Below are positions 26,488 through 37,431 of a stretch of DNA of 64,000 nucleotides, piece by piece. The position numbers and the translations under genes are program-made. Source of the stretch: Cephalotus follicularis (lineage: Eukaryota; Streptophyta; Magnoliopsida; Oxalidales; Cephalotaceae); NCBI GenBank assembly GCA_001972305.1, contig BDDD01000902.1:1-64000 (forward strand), read 5' to 3'. Position 1 is the first letter of the stretch. Every line of letters starts with the position of its first letter. The notes beneath the pieces are model-generated. The model saw only the letters and a program-made list of their open reading frames with translations, ran no database searches and had not been told where the DNA came from.

Positions 26488-29389
26488 TGTGACATCCGTG
26501 TCCTTGTACGGTCTATGTCTATGAGCCTACGTGGCATTATGTCTGTATGTCTGGCGGTTGGTCCGTTATCTGGCTTTCATGACATATGCATCACGACATT
26601 AATAAATTTTATGATTTTATTTTAATGGTGTTCCTGCATAATAAATTAATTTTGTTTACTGTAATTGAATGATATTTTTCTGAAATGACTAATTACTCGA
26701 AAAAATAGCCTAAGTGGTATGTCCTAAACATCCGATTTCTGTCAGTATCGGTTAAATTCTGAGTAAAATCCAGTCCGTTTTGAGTTGATTATATATGATA
26801 AATGTTAAAAATCTCTCATTTTATGCCTTTTTCTCTCTCCCCGTTTCTCTCTCATCTCTCCCGTTCTCTCACTCTCTCTCTGCTCCTGCCGCCGGCGTCA
26901 GTGCCGATCTGACGCCGGCGAACGTACCGGCTGAACCGCCATGACCTCCTGAGTCCACCGAGCCCCACCACTGCGTCGGTGAACGGCTCCTACGCGCGCA
27001 CGAAGCTTCTCTCTCCCAACCCCTGTTTTGTGTCATTCCGGCGTCTTCGATGACTGTCACGGCAAGGCGAACCCATATTCGGACTCCCGGCGTCGCGACC
27101 GTTGGAACGGTACCAGCCCCGACACGTGACGACGCCGGCAGCTCATATCGACGGCGAAGTCAACTGCGATCAAACCCGCTCTTTCCGGCCAGACGCGACG
27201 GCGACGTGACCAACACACCCCAGATCGGTGATCTCCGTCCTTCAACGCACCAGGTGCGACCTCTGCGGCTGACCGAGGATCTCGCGTGGCTGTCAAGCGC
27301 TGGCCAGTGGCGGCGGGTGGTCCCACGTGTCGGCAGCCTCTGGCGACATGTTTCTGACAGTTTTCTGACTCCGTCTTCTGTGTAGGCGTGATCCGTTCTG
27401 GTTCGGCTTCGAGATTCTGACTCTGTGCTTCTTCATTCCATTCGATTTCGGTAAACTTTGAACTTTTCTTCGTTAGTTCTGTTTTTTCGTTGAATTCTAT
27501 ATTTCTGTATCTGTATCTGTTATACATATGGGCTAGAAATGTATAATCGATTCGAATTGGATAACTTGGACAACCACTTGGACTAGTTTCAAATGATTTC
27601 GAAAGGGTGTTTAAATTGAACACTTAAACGATGTTTTCAATAATCAGACTTTTGTTTCTATTGACCGTATAGGTCGTTATGGTTTTCTGACATCTACACG
27701 CATTTCATTTCATAACGCTTTTCACGTCTTGGTACGTGTTTGAGTCTGATAGTCTGTTATCTTTCTGTCTGTCTGTTGGTAGGAGATCCTGCTGTTGAGG
27801 TCGGCCATGGAGGCGACCAGTCGTGTGGCTTGCTCGTCTGTTTTATGAGTGGAACGCTTTTCTTTAACCTTTTTACTCTGGAGTTCTTTTAATGGTTTGA
27901 ATGTTTGAAACGTTTTAGTATTTGATTTCCATATCTTAATGAATCTGAATCTGTTTCTGTTCTGAAATCTGTTTAAGTTTTAATGTCTGAAACTTTCATT
28001 TACTGTTTTCAAATGCTCGCACGGTTATAGCCATACTATGACGCTATTTTCTGCTATATCTGTATATGTTAAGGAAAATGATTTCTTTTATCTGTTTAAA
28101 TCTGTTTTAAATCTGTTTTGATGACTCGAATGAGTCTCTGTATCTGTTTAAATGTGTTTAAAGTCTGTTTTGAGGATTCTGTGTTCTGAAATCTGAGATT
28201 CTGCTTTCTGTATGTTGAATCTGTTTAAATATGTTTTGATGCATGGTGATATCGGTATTGTATTTGTTACATATCTGATTGCCCATGAGAGGTTTTGTCT
28301 ACACATGTATGACTTTCTGCTGATGCTTGGACAAAATGGTGTCCTTGCCACTATTTATGCTGGACGTTCGGCCCGAGGGGCCCAGACGTCAACCTTACCT
28401 AGTAGACCCATGGCATCTCTATATATTTATTTCTGTTTAAACTCTGTTACTATTATATGTATCAAAAATCTGAGGATTTGAATCTGTTTGAAAGAAATGA
28501 TCTGGTTTTCTGATCTGGTTTTTCTGCTGATTCCTGGAAATACCGATTTTTAAATCGGTTTTGATTTTATATTTTGTTTTAGTCATTTTATATCTGTTTT
28601 ATAAATCAGATGCTGTATTTTGATTCTGTTTCAGTTGTTTTACATTTTTGTTATATCTTTTCTGCAAAGATATTTATATGCGAGCAAAACCCTGCGGAGT
28701 CTTTTTGTTCCATCTCATTAGTCCTGTGGACTAATCCTTTCCTCTGTTTTCTGTTTTTAGTTCTGACAGGTTAGTCTGTTGAGTTCTGTCAGCTGGAGTC
28801 AGACTGTCTGCTGAGGTGAGACCACAAAGGGCATGCTATCAAAGTCAACACATGCACATCATCATTACATTAGTATTTAAAATTTTGCATTACTTATGTT
28901 TTTATATAACTGTTTTGGTTTTGTTTAAAAAGGGTTGAGCCCTATTCAGGTTTTAAGTTTTGTTAATATGGTTAAGGCAGAGCCCAACCATTTCTTATTT
29001 TCTGCTTTTAAATTGTGATCTGCTGATGGCTGAGCCCATTTTATAAACTGTTTCCTCCTTTAGGAGTATAGTCTGTTGAGGGTTGAGCCCATTACAAACT
29101 GTTTCCTCCTTCGGGAGTGTGATTTTATAAATTGTGTTTTTATTTACAGGGGACATGATCTTATAAACGAATACTACATGCCCGGTTTTAGTAAAATTTT
29201 AAGAGTTAGAATTATTTTCAAGTTTTTCAAGAAACTTTTCTGTTTTCTTTCTGTTTTGAAGAATTTCTCTGTTTTAAAATGTATTTCTGAATCTCTGTTC
29301 TGCTGAACCTACGAGGTGAGTCTCTGATGGAAGGCTTGGCCTCGTAGCGGGCGTGACAGATTCCAGCCGGGCTGGGTCCAGGCGTGTCA
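26488..29389 (+). mobile_element. Probable solo LTR, Ty3/gypsy chromovirus-like, 2.9 kb
   Basis: Begins TGTGACATCC and ends GGCGTGTCA, giving TG...CA ends. It is flanked by gacgt (26483-26487) and ggcgt (29390-29394), a 5-bp duplication with one mismatch. Inside, a TATA-like stretch near 26790 precedes a CT-rich leader (26830-26885) and a GC-rich block (26880-27380). Repeated gttgagccc words occur at 28930-29090. No protein-coding interior accompanies it, so it is best read as a solo LTR left after recombination. An alternative right end exists about 32 bp earlier at GGGCGTGACA. The long ORFs within the GC-rich block have no domain and are not called. Confidence 0.5.
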
Positions 29390-29394
29390 GGCGT

Positions 29395-31140
29395 ATACAA
29401 ATAAGACCTAAGCATACAATCCTATCCATACATCTATCGGACAATCAATGTCACATAATAGCATACGTGCAAGCACGTCCATACCATATAATAATAACCT
29501 ATAGAGCTGGCCTCTCTCATAAAACTTTAATCCAAAACCCTAGGAAGTAAGGCATGCTAGAGCTAGGTTTAGATATCTAATCACCTATGAGTTAGTTCCA
29601 TAGGAGCTTGACCAACCTTCCAGTTGTCGGTGGGTTAGACCCACAGGAGCTCAACTAGCATACATGTACCTTAAGTTATCTAATTGATCTAGTCACCTAT
29701 AAGTTTGACTTACAGGAGCTACACTAAATAACCTAGTTACCGGTGAGTTAGGTCCACGTAAGCTCAACAAAGTCTAGTTGCCAGTGAATTAGACCCACAG
29801 GAGCTCAACTAGCATTGAAATCCTTCAAATAAAACTATGAGGTCACTCTAAAATTTAAATGCACAATTATCACTTAAATCACCTTAACATTCTATTCATT
29901 GCCTTATTATCCTTCAATTCATTTCCTTTCCCTTACTAAACTTTAAAGAAAACCTTTACATTTTTGTTAGAAAATAATCCTTTGTTATGCAAATCGATCT
30001 ATGATCAATCCGTGATTAAAACCATGTTTTAACTTTCTTTTAAAATATATATGGGTCTAAGAAAGGTCTCGGAAGAAAAACCATTTAGAAAACATTCTTG
30101 AAATACAATTAAAAACTACAACAGCCCTTAAGCTTATGCGTCGATGCCTTGTATCTTAACGTCGACTATTAAGTTAAGAGTCATCGTCTAAGGAAGGCAG
30201 TGAGTTAATTTTATTTTCAATTTCACTAAGCGGCGACACTATGGGCTAAGCATCATTGCTTAGCTAAACGTTGCAAAAGTAGCTAAGCATTGGAGGTTGA
30301 AAGGCAATTCATATTTAAAACGACCTCTAAGCAATGACGCCCACGGGTAAGGCATCAATGCTTAGAATTACAGAATCAAGGGTTCTTGATTCAATCTTTT
30401 CCAAAATTGATTATTTCTTCAAATCCTTTAAGTCCAAGTTCAATACAAGTTCTTTTAAACATTTTTAAGCCATTTAAACCAATTTTAGTCCATAGATTCA
30501 TCCTATACCATTTCTAAGTCAAATATCCCCCTTTGACCTAAAAACTCTAACATATCAATTTCATCAAACTCCATTCAATTCGTAACATGTAATCAATTCA
30601 CTATACAATTTATGCATACTTATCATTCCATGAAAGCTATAAAACCATGAATCCATGGCTCATTTTAGGTAGAGAAATTCTACTTTGATTTTGGCCTTTG
30701 ATTCTTGAAGAAAAATCAAGAATAGGGAGAAAGAACTCAGATTCTTAGCTTCAAGGATAAATCTTTGCTCTAATCAGAAAGAAAAACAATCAAAATCCCT
30801 TTCCCTTTTGATCCATGGAGATTTCGATAGTGAAAAGAGAGAAATAGGGTGTTTGCGCGGTGAGAGTTGGGAGAGAATGAGAAAAAGATAGTGTTTAGGG
30901 TAGTTTATATATGTGAAGAGTGATTCAGTGCATTCGGTGTACGGTATGGTTCTATAACTCTCAATTAAACCGTAAAATTGCCCCCCATGCAGTATTAAAA
31001 CTAGTAAAAACATGCATATCAGTCTATATGGGTATTAAATACCCCAATCCATGTAGTCCATAGTTATGTAAACAAGCATATATTTCAGTACAATAATTAA
31101 ACGTGAATGCTAAACGCATTAAATAGGGTCATTGGGGTTT
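29395..31140 (-). repeat. Right part of the split reverse LTR
   Basis: This segment continues the LTR that starts at 26072. Notable are the imperfect repeats of ccacaggagctcaactag (29640-29660 and 29785-29815) and, at 30225-30365, several short palindromic words of the type ctaagcattg/acgc that recur in 62280-62415. No gene is present. Confidence 0.4.
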
Positions 31141-31808
31141 TTTTTCCTTTTGATAATAAATCTACTGACGATCCTTCAGTCCATCATCTACAACCATCAC
31201 TTCACTAACTGCTTCTCCTTACTGTTCATTCTGTACACAATATCAATTCTCCATCCCGAAGAATGAGTTAGCCAAACGATCAAACAAAAGAGTCCCCATG
31301 CACTAAGGAAATGAACAGTTTATACAATAAAGATGCATATCATCGTATATGCACTAATGTCAGTTGTGATATGACTATTCATATACAGTCATCCCATACC
31401 AATATATAAAAATAGGATCTAATCAATCAATTATATCCAATTATCTATAAAACAATCCAGTATAATTGTACAAAAACACTTAAACAAACTATAGAGCTTA
31501 ACGTCCTTCGGTTCCATGGAAGGAAGTCCTTCAAACAGGGTAGGTTAGATGATCTAGTTGTTTAAGGATCATCCCAATAGACACTCGACTAGACGGTACC
31601 TAACTGTCCTGGATCAGCCCAAGGAACACGTAACTAAGTCTCCAAACTGTCTATGAATAAACCTAATAGATATGTAGTTAGGTATAGTCGTGTATGGATC
31701 AGCCCAATAAATATCAAAGTTATATATAATGGAATTAACCAATCAGTAAAAGTCACGAAGGCAATGGCTATCTAATCATAAGGAACTGTTGAACGGAGTT
31801 CAAAGCCT
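31141..31808. other. Spacer between LTR remains
   Basis: Repeated phrases around ggatcagcccaa(g/t)(g/a) at 31560-31700 suggest decayed repeats in retroelement leader sequence. No coding similarity is seen. Confidence 0.3.
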
Positions 31809-32294
31809 AGGATGCCTTGTCACCCCCGTTCCGAGAAGACCCAATGTCTTATTGAGACATGAGTGACTATCACGTGGCAAGCCCCCTATTTGAAGACCTC
31901 CACGTGATTTCTAAATACTTTTTTGAAGAGAAAAGTGAATGTAAATTTTTTATACTTAAATAAGTGAAATATTGTGAACTTCCTTAAAATTAAAAATAAT
32001 TCTAACTTTTAAAATTTTTCAGAATATCGGGCATGCAGTGTCCGTTTATCGAATATATTACCTATGTCACCTGTAGAGAAAACACATTTTTTATATATTA
32101 AGCTCAACCCTCAACAACCACAATCAAGTATTACATATGTAGGAGTTACGCTCAGTCTCAACCATGACATCAATGTACTATCAATTTATGGGCTCGGCCC
32201 TCAGAAAAAATCACAAATAATACACACACATGGATATAAACAAAATATAATCAATTCAATGCAAAATGAGTAATGCTGATGACAATGATACTGA

Positions 32295-32460
32295 CACTAC
32301 AAAAAAAAGGGCCAATTGAAACGGCCGTTTCAAAAGGGTGCCCTTTTGAAACGGCCGCGTTGTCCGTTTCAAAAAGCATGCCTTTTGAAACGGTAACTAT
32401 CTATCCGTTTCAAAAGGATAGCCTTTTGAAACGGATATATTGTTACCGTTTCAAAAGACT
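32295..32460. repeat. CACTA left terminus and subterminal repeats
   Basis: After the 13-bp terminal repeat come five to six alternating copies of CCTTTTGAAACGG and its inverse CCGTTTCAAAAGG in about 150 bp. In CACTA elements such subterminal words bind the TNPA-type protein. This end is much shorter than the right one. Confidence 0.85.
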
Positions 32461-32514
32461 AACAAATCAACTTAAAATAAAAATCAAAATCAAAACTAAG
32501 ACTACAGAAAAAAA

Positions 32515-32789
32515 AAAACGACACAGCTCTCCCTTTCTCTCATCTCAGACTCTCACCATTCTCACCCTTTCTCTCATCTGACTATCTTAGACTCTCACCG
32601 TTCACGGATCACTGGTCTCTGGTCATCGGCAGGCCGATCTCACCATCTCACGCATGTACACGGCACACCTCTCTCTCTCTCTCTCTGTTTATAAATCTTC
32701 GAATCTCAAACCCTAGATCCCCAAATCATTCTTGGTTTCTCTCTTAATCTCTTGTGACTTCTCATCTCTCTCTTCATCTCTTGTGCAAG
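32515..32789 (+). other. CT-rich leader-like segment inside CACTA
   Basis: The segment is a pyrimidine-rich run of ctctc words including a (TC)n tract near 32670-32687, aaaccctagatcccc, and a good donor GCAAG|GTAATC at 32790. This is the look of a plant 5' UTR with a first intron, so it was probably captured together with a host promoter or leader. The parent gene cannot be told. Confidence 0.4.
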
Positions 32790-32989
32790 GTAATCTCTTC
32801 ATCTATTTTTACTTCTTTTTCTTTTTGTTTTATAGAATCACGCCGTTGGATTTTTTTTTTGTTAATTCAGTTTTTAATGTTTTAAATTAATTTGTAACCT
32901 CTATCTGATTGGATTTTTCTGTTCCTTTCATTTTATCAGTTTTGCTATTTTTTTTCCTCTGACATAACTCCGCATGCTCAAAATTCCAG

Positions 32990-33048
32990 ACAATAAGCTA
33001 CATGGTTGAGCGTGTGGTTGGACATGGATCAGTTGGAGTTGTGTCCAG
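32990..33048 (+). pseudogene. Captured exon of GSK3/SHAGGY-like kinase
   Basis: Bases 32990-33048 read TISYMVERVVGHGSVGVV, matching the start of the plant SHAGGY-like (GSK3) kinase domain including the glycine-rich ATP loop (family consensus ISYMAERVVG.GSFG.VF). The exon is bounded by an AG acceptor (32988-32989) and a GT donor (33049), and plant GSK3 genes have an exon boundary at this point. Compared with the family the exon end is one base short, and F of GSFG is V. The rest of the kinase is absent. It is a gene fragment carried by the CACTA element. Confidence 0.7.
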
Positions 33049-33268
33049 GTTGGATGTTATTTTGTTTGTTTTGGAATGACCATGTAATTTGTTATGTAAC
33101 TTTGCCAAATTGTTAAGAAATTTTTTCCCTCTTTCAATTTTTCCAGATTGACAACTCTGATTTGCCAGGATAAGCGTAACCTTATTCTTAATTAGTCTAA
33201 TTGAAAAAAATTAGATATTTCTTTCTTGTGCTCTAGGAGAGGTTTAACAAACCTTTCTCTACGTGTAG

Positions 33269-34785
33269 GTTAATAAGAAATATAGGTGCCTAGAAATTGA
33301 TCTTGATGGATTGTATAAGAGAATGCTGCTTCTCAAGAAGAAGAAATATGCAGCTGCCAAAAACCAATCACACGTTCAAGTGAGTCTGATAAGCAGATCT
33401 TGGTACCATCACTAAGTGAAAATTTATGACCTTATTTATGTGATTCATCCAATTTTTTTCTTCATGAAATTTACTGCTATGATCCATTTCCTAGGTCGCT
33501 CTGCGATTGAAGCAAAGCGGTTACACAACGGGTTGCTCTGTTGGTGATACAGTACCCTATATTATTTGCTGTGAGCAGGTTTGGGATAAAGTGATTCTGT
33601 CTTCAATAAATTAGCAATTAACTCTGAGCACAGGATGTCATCATATGTATTCTTTTCTGCTTGTTTACATTCCTACACAGGGGACTAATCCAGGTAGCTC
33701 AACAGGAATTGCTCAACGTGCAAGACATCCTGATGAATTGAAAAAAGATGATGGGAAATGGATGATTGACATTGATTACTACTTTTCACAGCAGATTCAT
33801 CCTGTCGTTTCTCGTTTATGTGCTTCAATTCAGGGTACAAGCCCCGAACGATTGGCTGATTGTTTAGGGCTTGACTCATCCAAGGTAAAATCATCTCTAG
33901 GGCAGCCTGACTGTTAATGACACTGATTTTGCATCTTGTTTACACCACTTACATTGTGAATGATTTTCAGTTTCAAAGTAACTCTGTTCAAGCTGCCAAC
34001 AAGGACACCTCTAGCCCCCTATTGTTTGCCCTAGATGATGAGAGGTAATTGAGTTTTATGTTCTAATGCTGTGATTTTCCATTTATTCTGTTCCATTGGA
34101 AAAATAAAGCACATATACATGTGATGAATAAATGCAGATACCGGAACTGTGAGCCATTGATCTTGTTATGTCCCAGCTGCTATGGTACTTTTGATTGGCC
34201 AGCTGTCTTCAATTCCATATGCTCATCAATCAATGAGAAGGCAACAAATCCACAAGTAGAGGAATCTACGTCTAATATCTGGAGTAGATTACGTTGCCCT
34301 AAATGTCCAGGGGAAGGAGATTTGGGTAGATTGTCTCCTGCGATGATAGCTAACTAGGTAATGCCATATTATGCCCCCATGTACGGAGATTTCATATAGA
34401 ATAACAGCTTCAGACCTTAGGCCTGTGTGCACGCTTTATTTCTTTTGCACTTCTCCATCTTACAGAGCAGCTTAACGGTCGATATTAAGGACCATCACAG
34501 ATCACACTGGAGTTTGTGTGCAACAAGTAGTCATTGATTAGGTAGATAGATGGATAGGATCATAGGAACATTCACAATGAAATATGTTTTCCCAACTGAA
34601 ATTTCTTAATTGGGACATTTCCAATAATGTGTGGTGGCGTCACTTTTCTCCTTATATTCTTCCACGCACTGATTCTGGATTTATAGCATCAAACATTATT
34701 TGAAAATGTGTGCCATATCTATTGATGTCAGGTCAAGCGACAAGCAGATGGGTTTGTCTCAATGTATTACAAGGGTGTAATGACG
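33269..34785 (+). pseudogene. Captured DNA polymerase alpha catalytic subunit exons
   Basis: Exon-like blocks with correct borders lie at 33269-33379, 33495-33578, 33681-33884, 33971-34044, 34138-34357 and 34732-34785. They read as polymerase alpha (POLA1/ICU2): [20 protein letters not shown], then LRLKQSGYTTG and PYIICCEQ, then GIAQRARHPDELKKDDGKW and IHPVVSRLCASIQGTSPERL, then the zinc-binding part with CPSC and CPKCP, then a block ending GFVSMYYKGVMT. In the first block KKKKYAA is joined directly to AKNQSHVQ, so about a hundred residues of the parent are missing. The fifth block ends in TAG where CAG is expected, next to its donor site. The exonuclease part and most of the C-terminal zinc module are absent. 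It cannot encode a polymerase. Confidence 0.9.
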
Positions 34786-35392
34786 GTAAAAATTGTCTTA
34801 CAGAATATTGTGAAACATTGGGATAAAAATGTGTGCCAACTGAAAATTGAATTTCATTGTTAGTTTATGAAATTTTAATTTCAGTGTTCTTCGCTTGACA
34901 AGTGGAATGGAAACCCCACACTCCCTCATATACATGTCCACATGTAGTGTCCTCCTTCCACCACCAATTCCCTTCCCCATTTTATTGCAAACTATAATAA
35001 ATTATAATATTTCATTGTTTACCTATATTGAAATTTGTATAAGTGGATGATCAGTCTGAAGAGATATTGATATTCTGACCTCAAATTCTTTAGAAAGCTG
35101 AATGAGAAGACTAAGAATTACATGTTTGGCAAAGTTAACGCTTCAATTGAAGTGTAATTCCTGATGTTTAGCATGTATAAAGCTTAATGAAAGGGTGAAG
35201 AGCTCCCCACTGATAATTCTTGCACCTTTTTTTCTGATTGTTTAAAAATATTATTTAATTAATTGCTCTCTACTGCAGTATTATTATTATGGTCCTGCTG
35301 TTTCTCGACTCTACTAAGAGTTCTTACTGCATGTCTTCTTTGGGAAGTTGTCATTTCCTCATTTGATATCCATTTCTTTGTCTTTTCTCCAG

Positions 35393-35600
35393 GTTCAATC
35401 CGTCTTTTAAAGAACAGAGAGATGATGTTGATGGGTTTGAGACAGATATAGATGAAAGTGGCAAGCCTTCCTTTTCTTCAATATCCAAAACAGCTGGTTT
35501 TCTAGACAAGGAACTTGCTGCCAGTGGGTATACAGCAAGGATCAGGATGACGTTGAAATGGTATCGTGGAGCATCTTTTGGTACAATTGGAGTTGTGCGT
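35393..35600 (+). pseudogene. Coding-like exon of unrecognised host gene in CACTA
   Basis: After the acceptor tttctccAG, one frame stays open for about 65 codons and reads like a soluble plant protein: FNPSFKEQRDDVDGFETDI..., ...GFLDKELAASGYTARIRM..., LKWYRGASFGTIGVV. I do not recognise the family. A shorter block at 35090-35155 (KLNEKTKNYMFGKVNASIEV then stop) is also coding-like. These are presumably further captured gene pieces. Neither has a start codon of its own. Confidence 0.45.
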
Positions 35601-35849
35601 AATTATGCTAGCATGAGTAATGTGTGCATTAGTTTTATCTTAGATTTATCCAATTGTAAAACTTTCCTTTTAAACTTGCTGTTCCATTGTTGTTAATTGG
35701 CGTAAATAATATGTCGAGTTGCTTGTACAGATTAGAGACTTTTTTTGGTACAATTGGACTATTTTTGTTATTTTACGACTTGATTTCTTGTTAATAGCTC
35801 GAATTATACATTGAGCAATATAAATGAATTATATTTTTTTTTTATTTTT

Positions 35850-36387
35850 TAAAACCCTTTTGAAACGGTTCGTGTTAACCGTTTCAAAAGGGTATTTTTT
35901 TTTATTTTTTTTAAAACCTTTTGAAACGGATAAACCGTTTCAAAAGGGTGCCCTTTTAAAACGGTTAGAGTCAACCGTTTCAAAAGGGTATTTTTTTTAT
36001 TTTTTTTAAACCCTTTTGAAACGGACAAACCGTTTCAAAAGGGTACCCTTTTGAAACGGTAAGAGACAGCCGTTTCAAAAGGGTCTTATTTTTTTTATTT
36101 TTAAAAACCCTTTTGAAACGGTGAGAGTAACCGTTTCAAAAGGGTACCCTTTTGAAACGGTTTGTCTATCCGTTTCAAAAAGGTACCCTTTTGAAACGGC
36201 AAGTCTCACCGTTTCAAAAGGGTACCCTTTTGAAAAGGTTTGTCCGTTTCAAATGGCTATTGATACGCCACTTTTTTGAAATTCCATTTTTCCGTTTCAA
36301 AACCGTTTCAATTGCCCTTTTGAAACGGAAAAATAGGCCTTTTGAAACGGATTCCATCCGTTTCAAAAGGCCTGTTTTTTTGTAGTG
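35850..36387. repeat. CACTA right subterminal dyad array and terminus
   Basis: About twenty alternating copies of ACCCTTTTGAAACGG and CCGTTTCAAAAGGGT, separated by short variable spacers or poly-T stretches, form a chain of potential hairpins. The array ends in the inverted terminal repeat. It is more than three times as long as the left array. Small ORFs here are by-products of the repeat. Confidence 0.9.
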
Positions 36388-37431
36388 TGAGTGGTCGTGG
36401 TCGAACCTCAAAATAGAATACTGGACTCACTACTACACAACAAGGCTAGCAGGTCTTCCTACTACTATCTGAAAAGTTTAGAAGGGAAGGGGATCAGTTT
36501 CACTGACTAGTGAATAGAACAAATAGCCATGATATTGAATGAATACTCTTTAATGTACAAAATGAATTTTATAAGCATAAAACTTTGCATCAAAACAAAT
36601 AGCTCAACAATAAGAGTTCTGGAGGGAAACTAAAACCATTAAACCTTTCTTTAAGATGGAAAATCGGCAGGAGATCCCTCAGAAGCTAAAATGAACACAT
36701 TTAAAAATATGTCACATCAAAATAACGAGAGATCCTCTATGATCTTTAGTAAAAACAATTCATAATCAGCAGGAACTCCTTAAAATCCAATCTTACAATA
36801 ACTGAAATCAAGAGGAGCTATTAACAATGTAAGTTTAATGTATATATGTGACCTAATATAATATTAAGTACACGAGTAAGTTACCACATGCGATAATAGG
36901 ACTACATGATATCGTAGCATAATGTGTAAACTAGATCATACACGTGTAGATCTGAGGCCTCAAAAGCCTGGCCCCCAAAAGGTAAATTATAGCAATCAAT
37001 TCCACAAGAGGTCATAATATATATACATAAACTATGAAAAATTATTAAAAAACAAAACTTTTCCTTAAAGAAGATAAATTCAATGCTTCACAATTTAAAT
37101 ACTTTTTATGCATATCCAAAACAATCTCGATTTAAGAATAGATAAAAATGTTACTCATATATATAGAAACAAGGATATAAAAGATTTACAAATTATTATA
37201 GCTAAAGTCCTATTCACTGTATAAATCGAGAATGTAAGCTATCTCTGCTCGCCTCCTCCAGGGCCGACCTGACATGCAAGATCCTCGTCTATTAAACATA
37301 AGCAATTATCACGACTCTCAATTAGACTTAATAATATAGTTCATGATGCAAATGAATAATGTGCTATGCATTCATACTAAAAAGTGGCTGGCTTGGCAAA
37401 AAACGCCGATAATCAAAGTAAGTTCATTAAA

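Larger units (their letters stand above)
26072..31140 (-). mobile_element. Old Ty3/gypsy LTR (reverse), split by a solo LTR
   Basis: The left boundary tgtaacacccctagccc is the typical inverted terminus of Del/Tekay-type LTRs. The sequence runs to 26487 and resumes at 29395. Repeated gagctcaac(t/c) words occur at 29600-29820, a CT-rich leader can be read on the minus strand at about 30720-30900, and a terminus lies near 31140. The right part is similar to the LTR at about 9100-9660. No internal coding domains were recognised beside it. Fossil, many changes, relatively old because a younger LTR has inserted into it. Confidence 0.5.
32295..36387. mobile_element. CACTA (En/Spm) transposon carrying host gene fragments
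   Basis: The left end CACTACAAAAAAA and right end TTTTTTTGTAGTG are exact 13-bp inverted repeats. The flanks are TGA on both sides (32292-32294 and 36388-36390), the 3-bp duplication typical of CACTA elements. Subterminal regions are packed with GAAACGG/CCGTTTC words. The 4.1-kb body has no transposase. Instead it has a CT-rich leader, a GSK3-like kinase exon, several DNA polymerase alpha exons with their introns, and an unrecognised coding-like exon. It is therefore a non-autonomous element with transduplicated genes, in the manner of Pack-type elements. It sits within an older gypsy LTR and must be younger than that LTR. Confidence 0.92.
31809..37300 (-). mobile_element. Old Ty3/gypsy LTR remains (reverse), interrupted by CACTA
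   Basis: The left boundary tgtcacccccgttccgag is of the inverted gypsy-LTR type. Words such as gctcaaccctcaac and gggctcggccctcag (32100-32210) match the gttgagccc words of the solo LTR read on the other strand. The sequence is interrupted at 32295 by the CACTA transposon and continues at 36391, ending around cctccagggccgacctgacatgc (37255-37285). Fossil; no coding interior recognised. Confidence 0.4.

Noticed and set aside
27050-27623. Long ORFs on both strands (111 and 188 codons) in GC-rich sequence
   Set aside because: They lie in the CT/GC-rich leader of a probable solo LTR, have no recognisable domain and exist on both strands because GC-rich DNA has few stop codons.
35824-36411. Small ORFs rich in PFQKGTLLKR-like repeats
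   Set aside because: These are translations of the CACTA subterminal repeat array, not genes.
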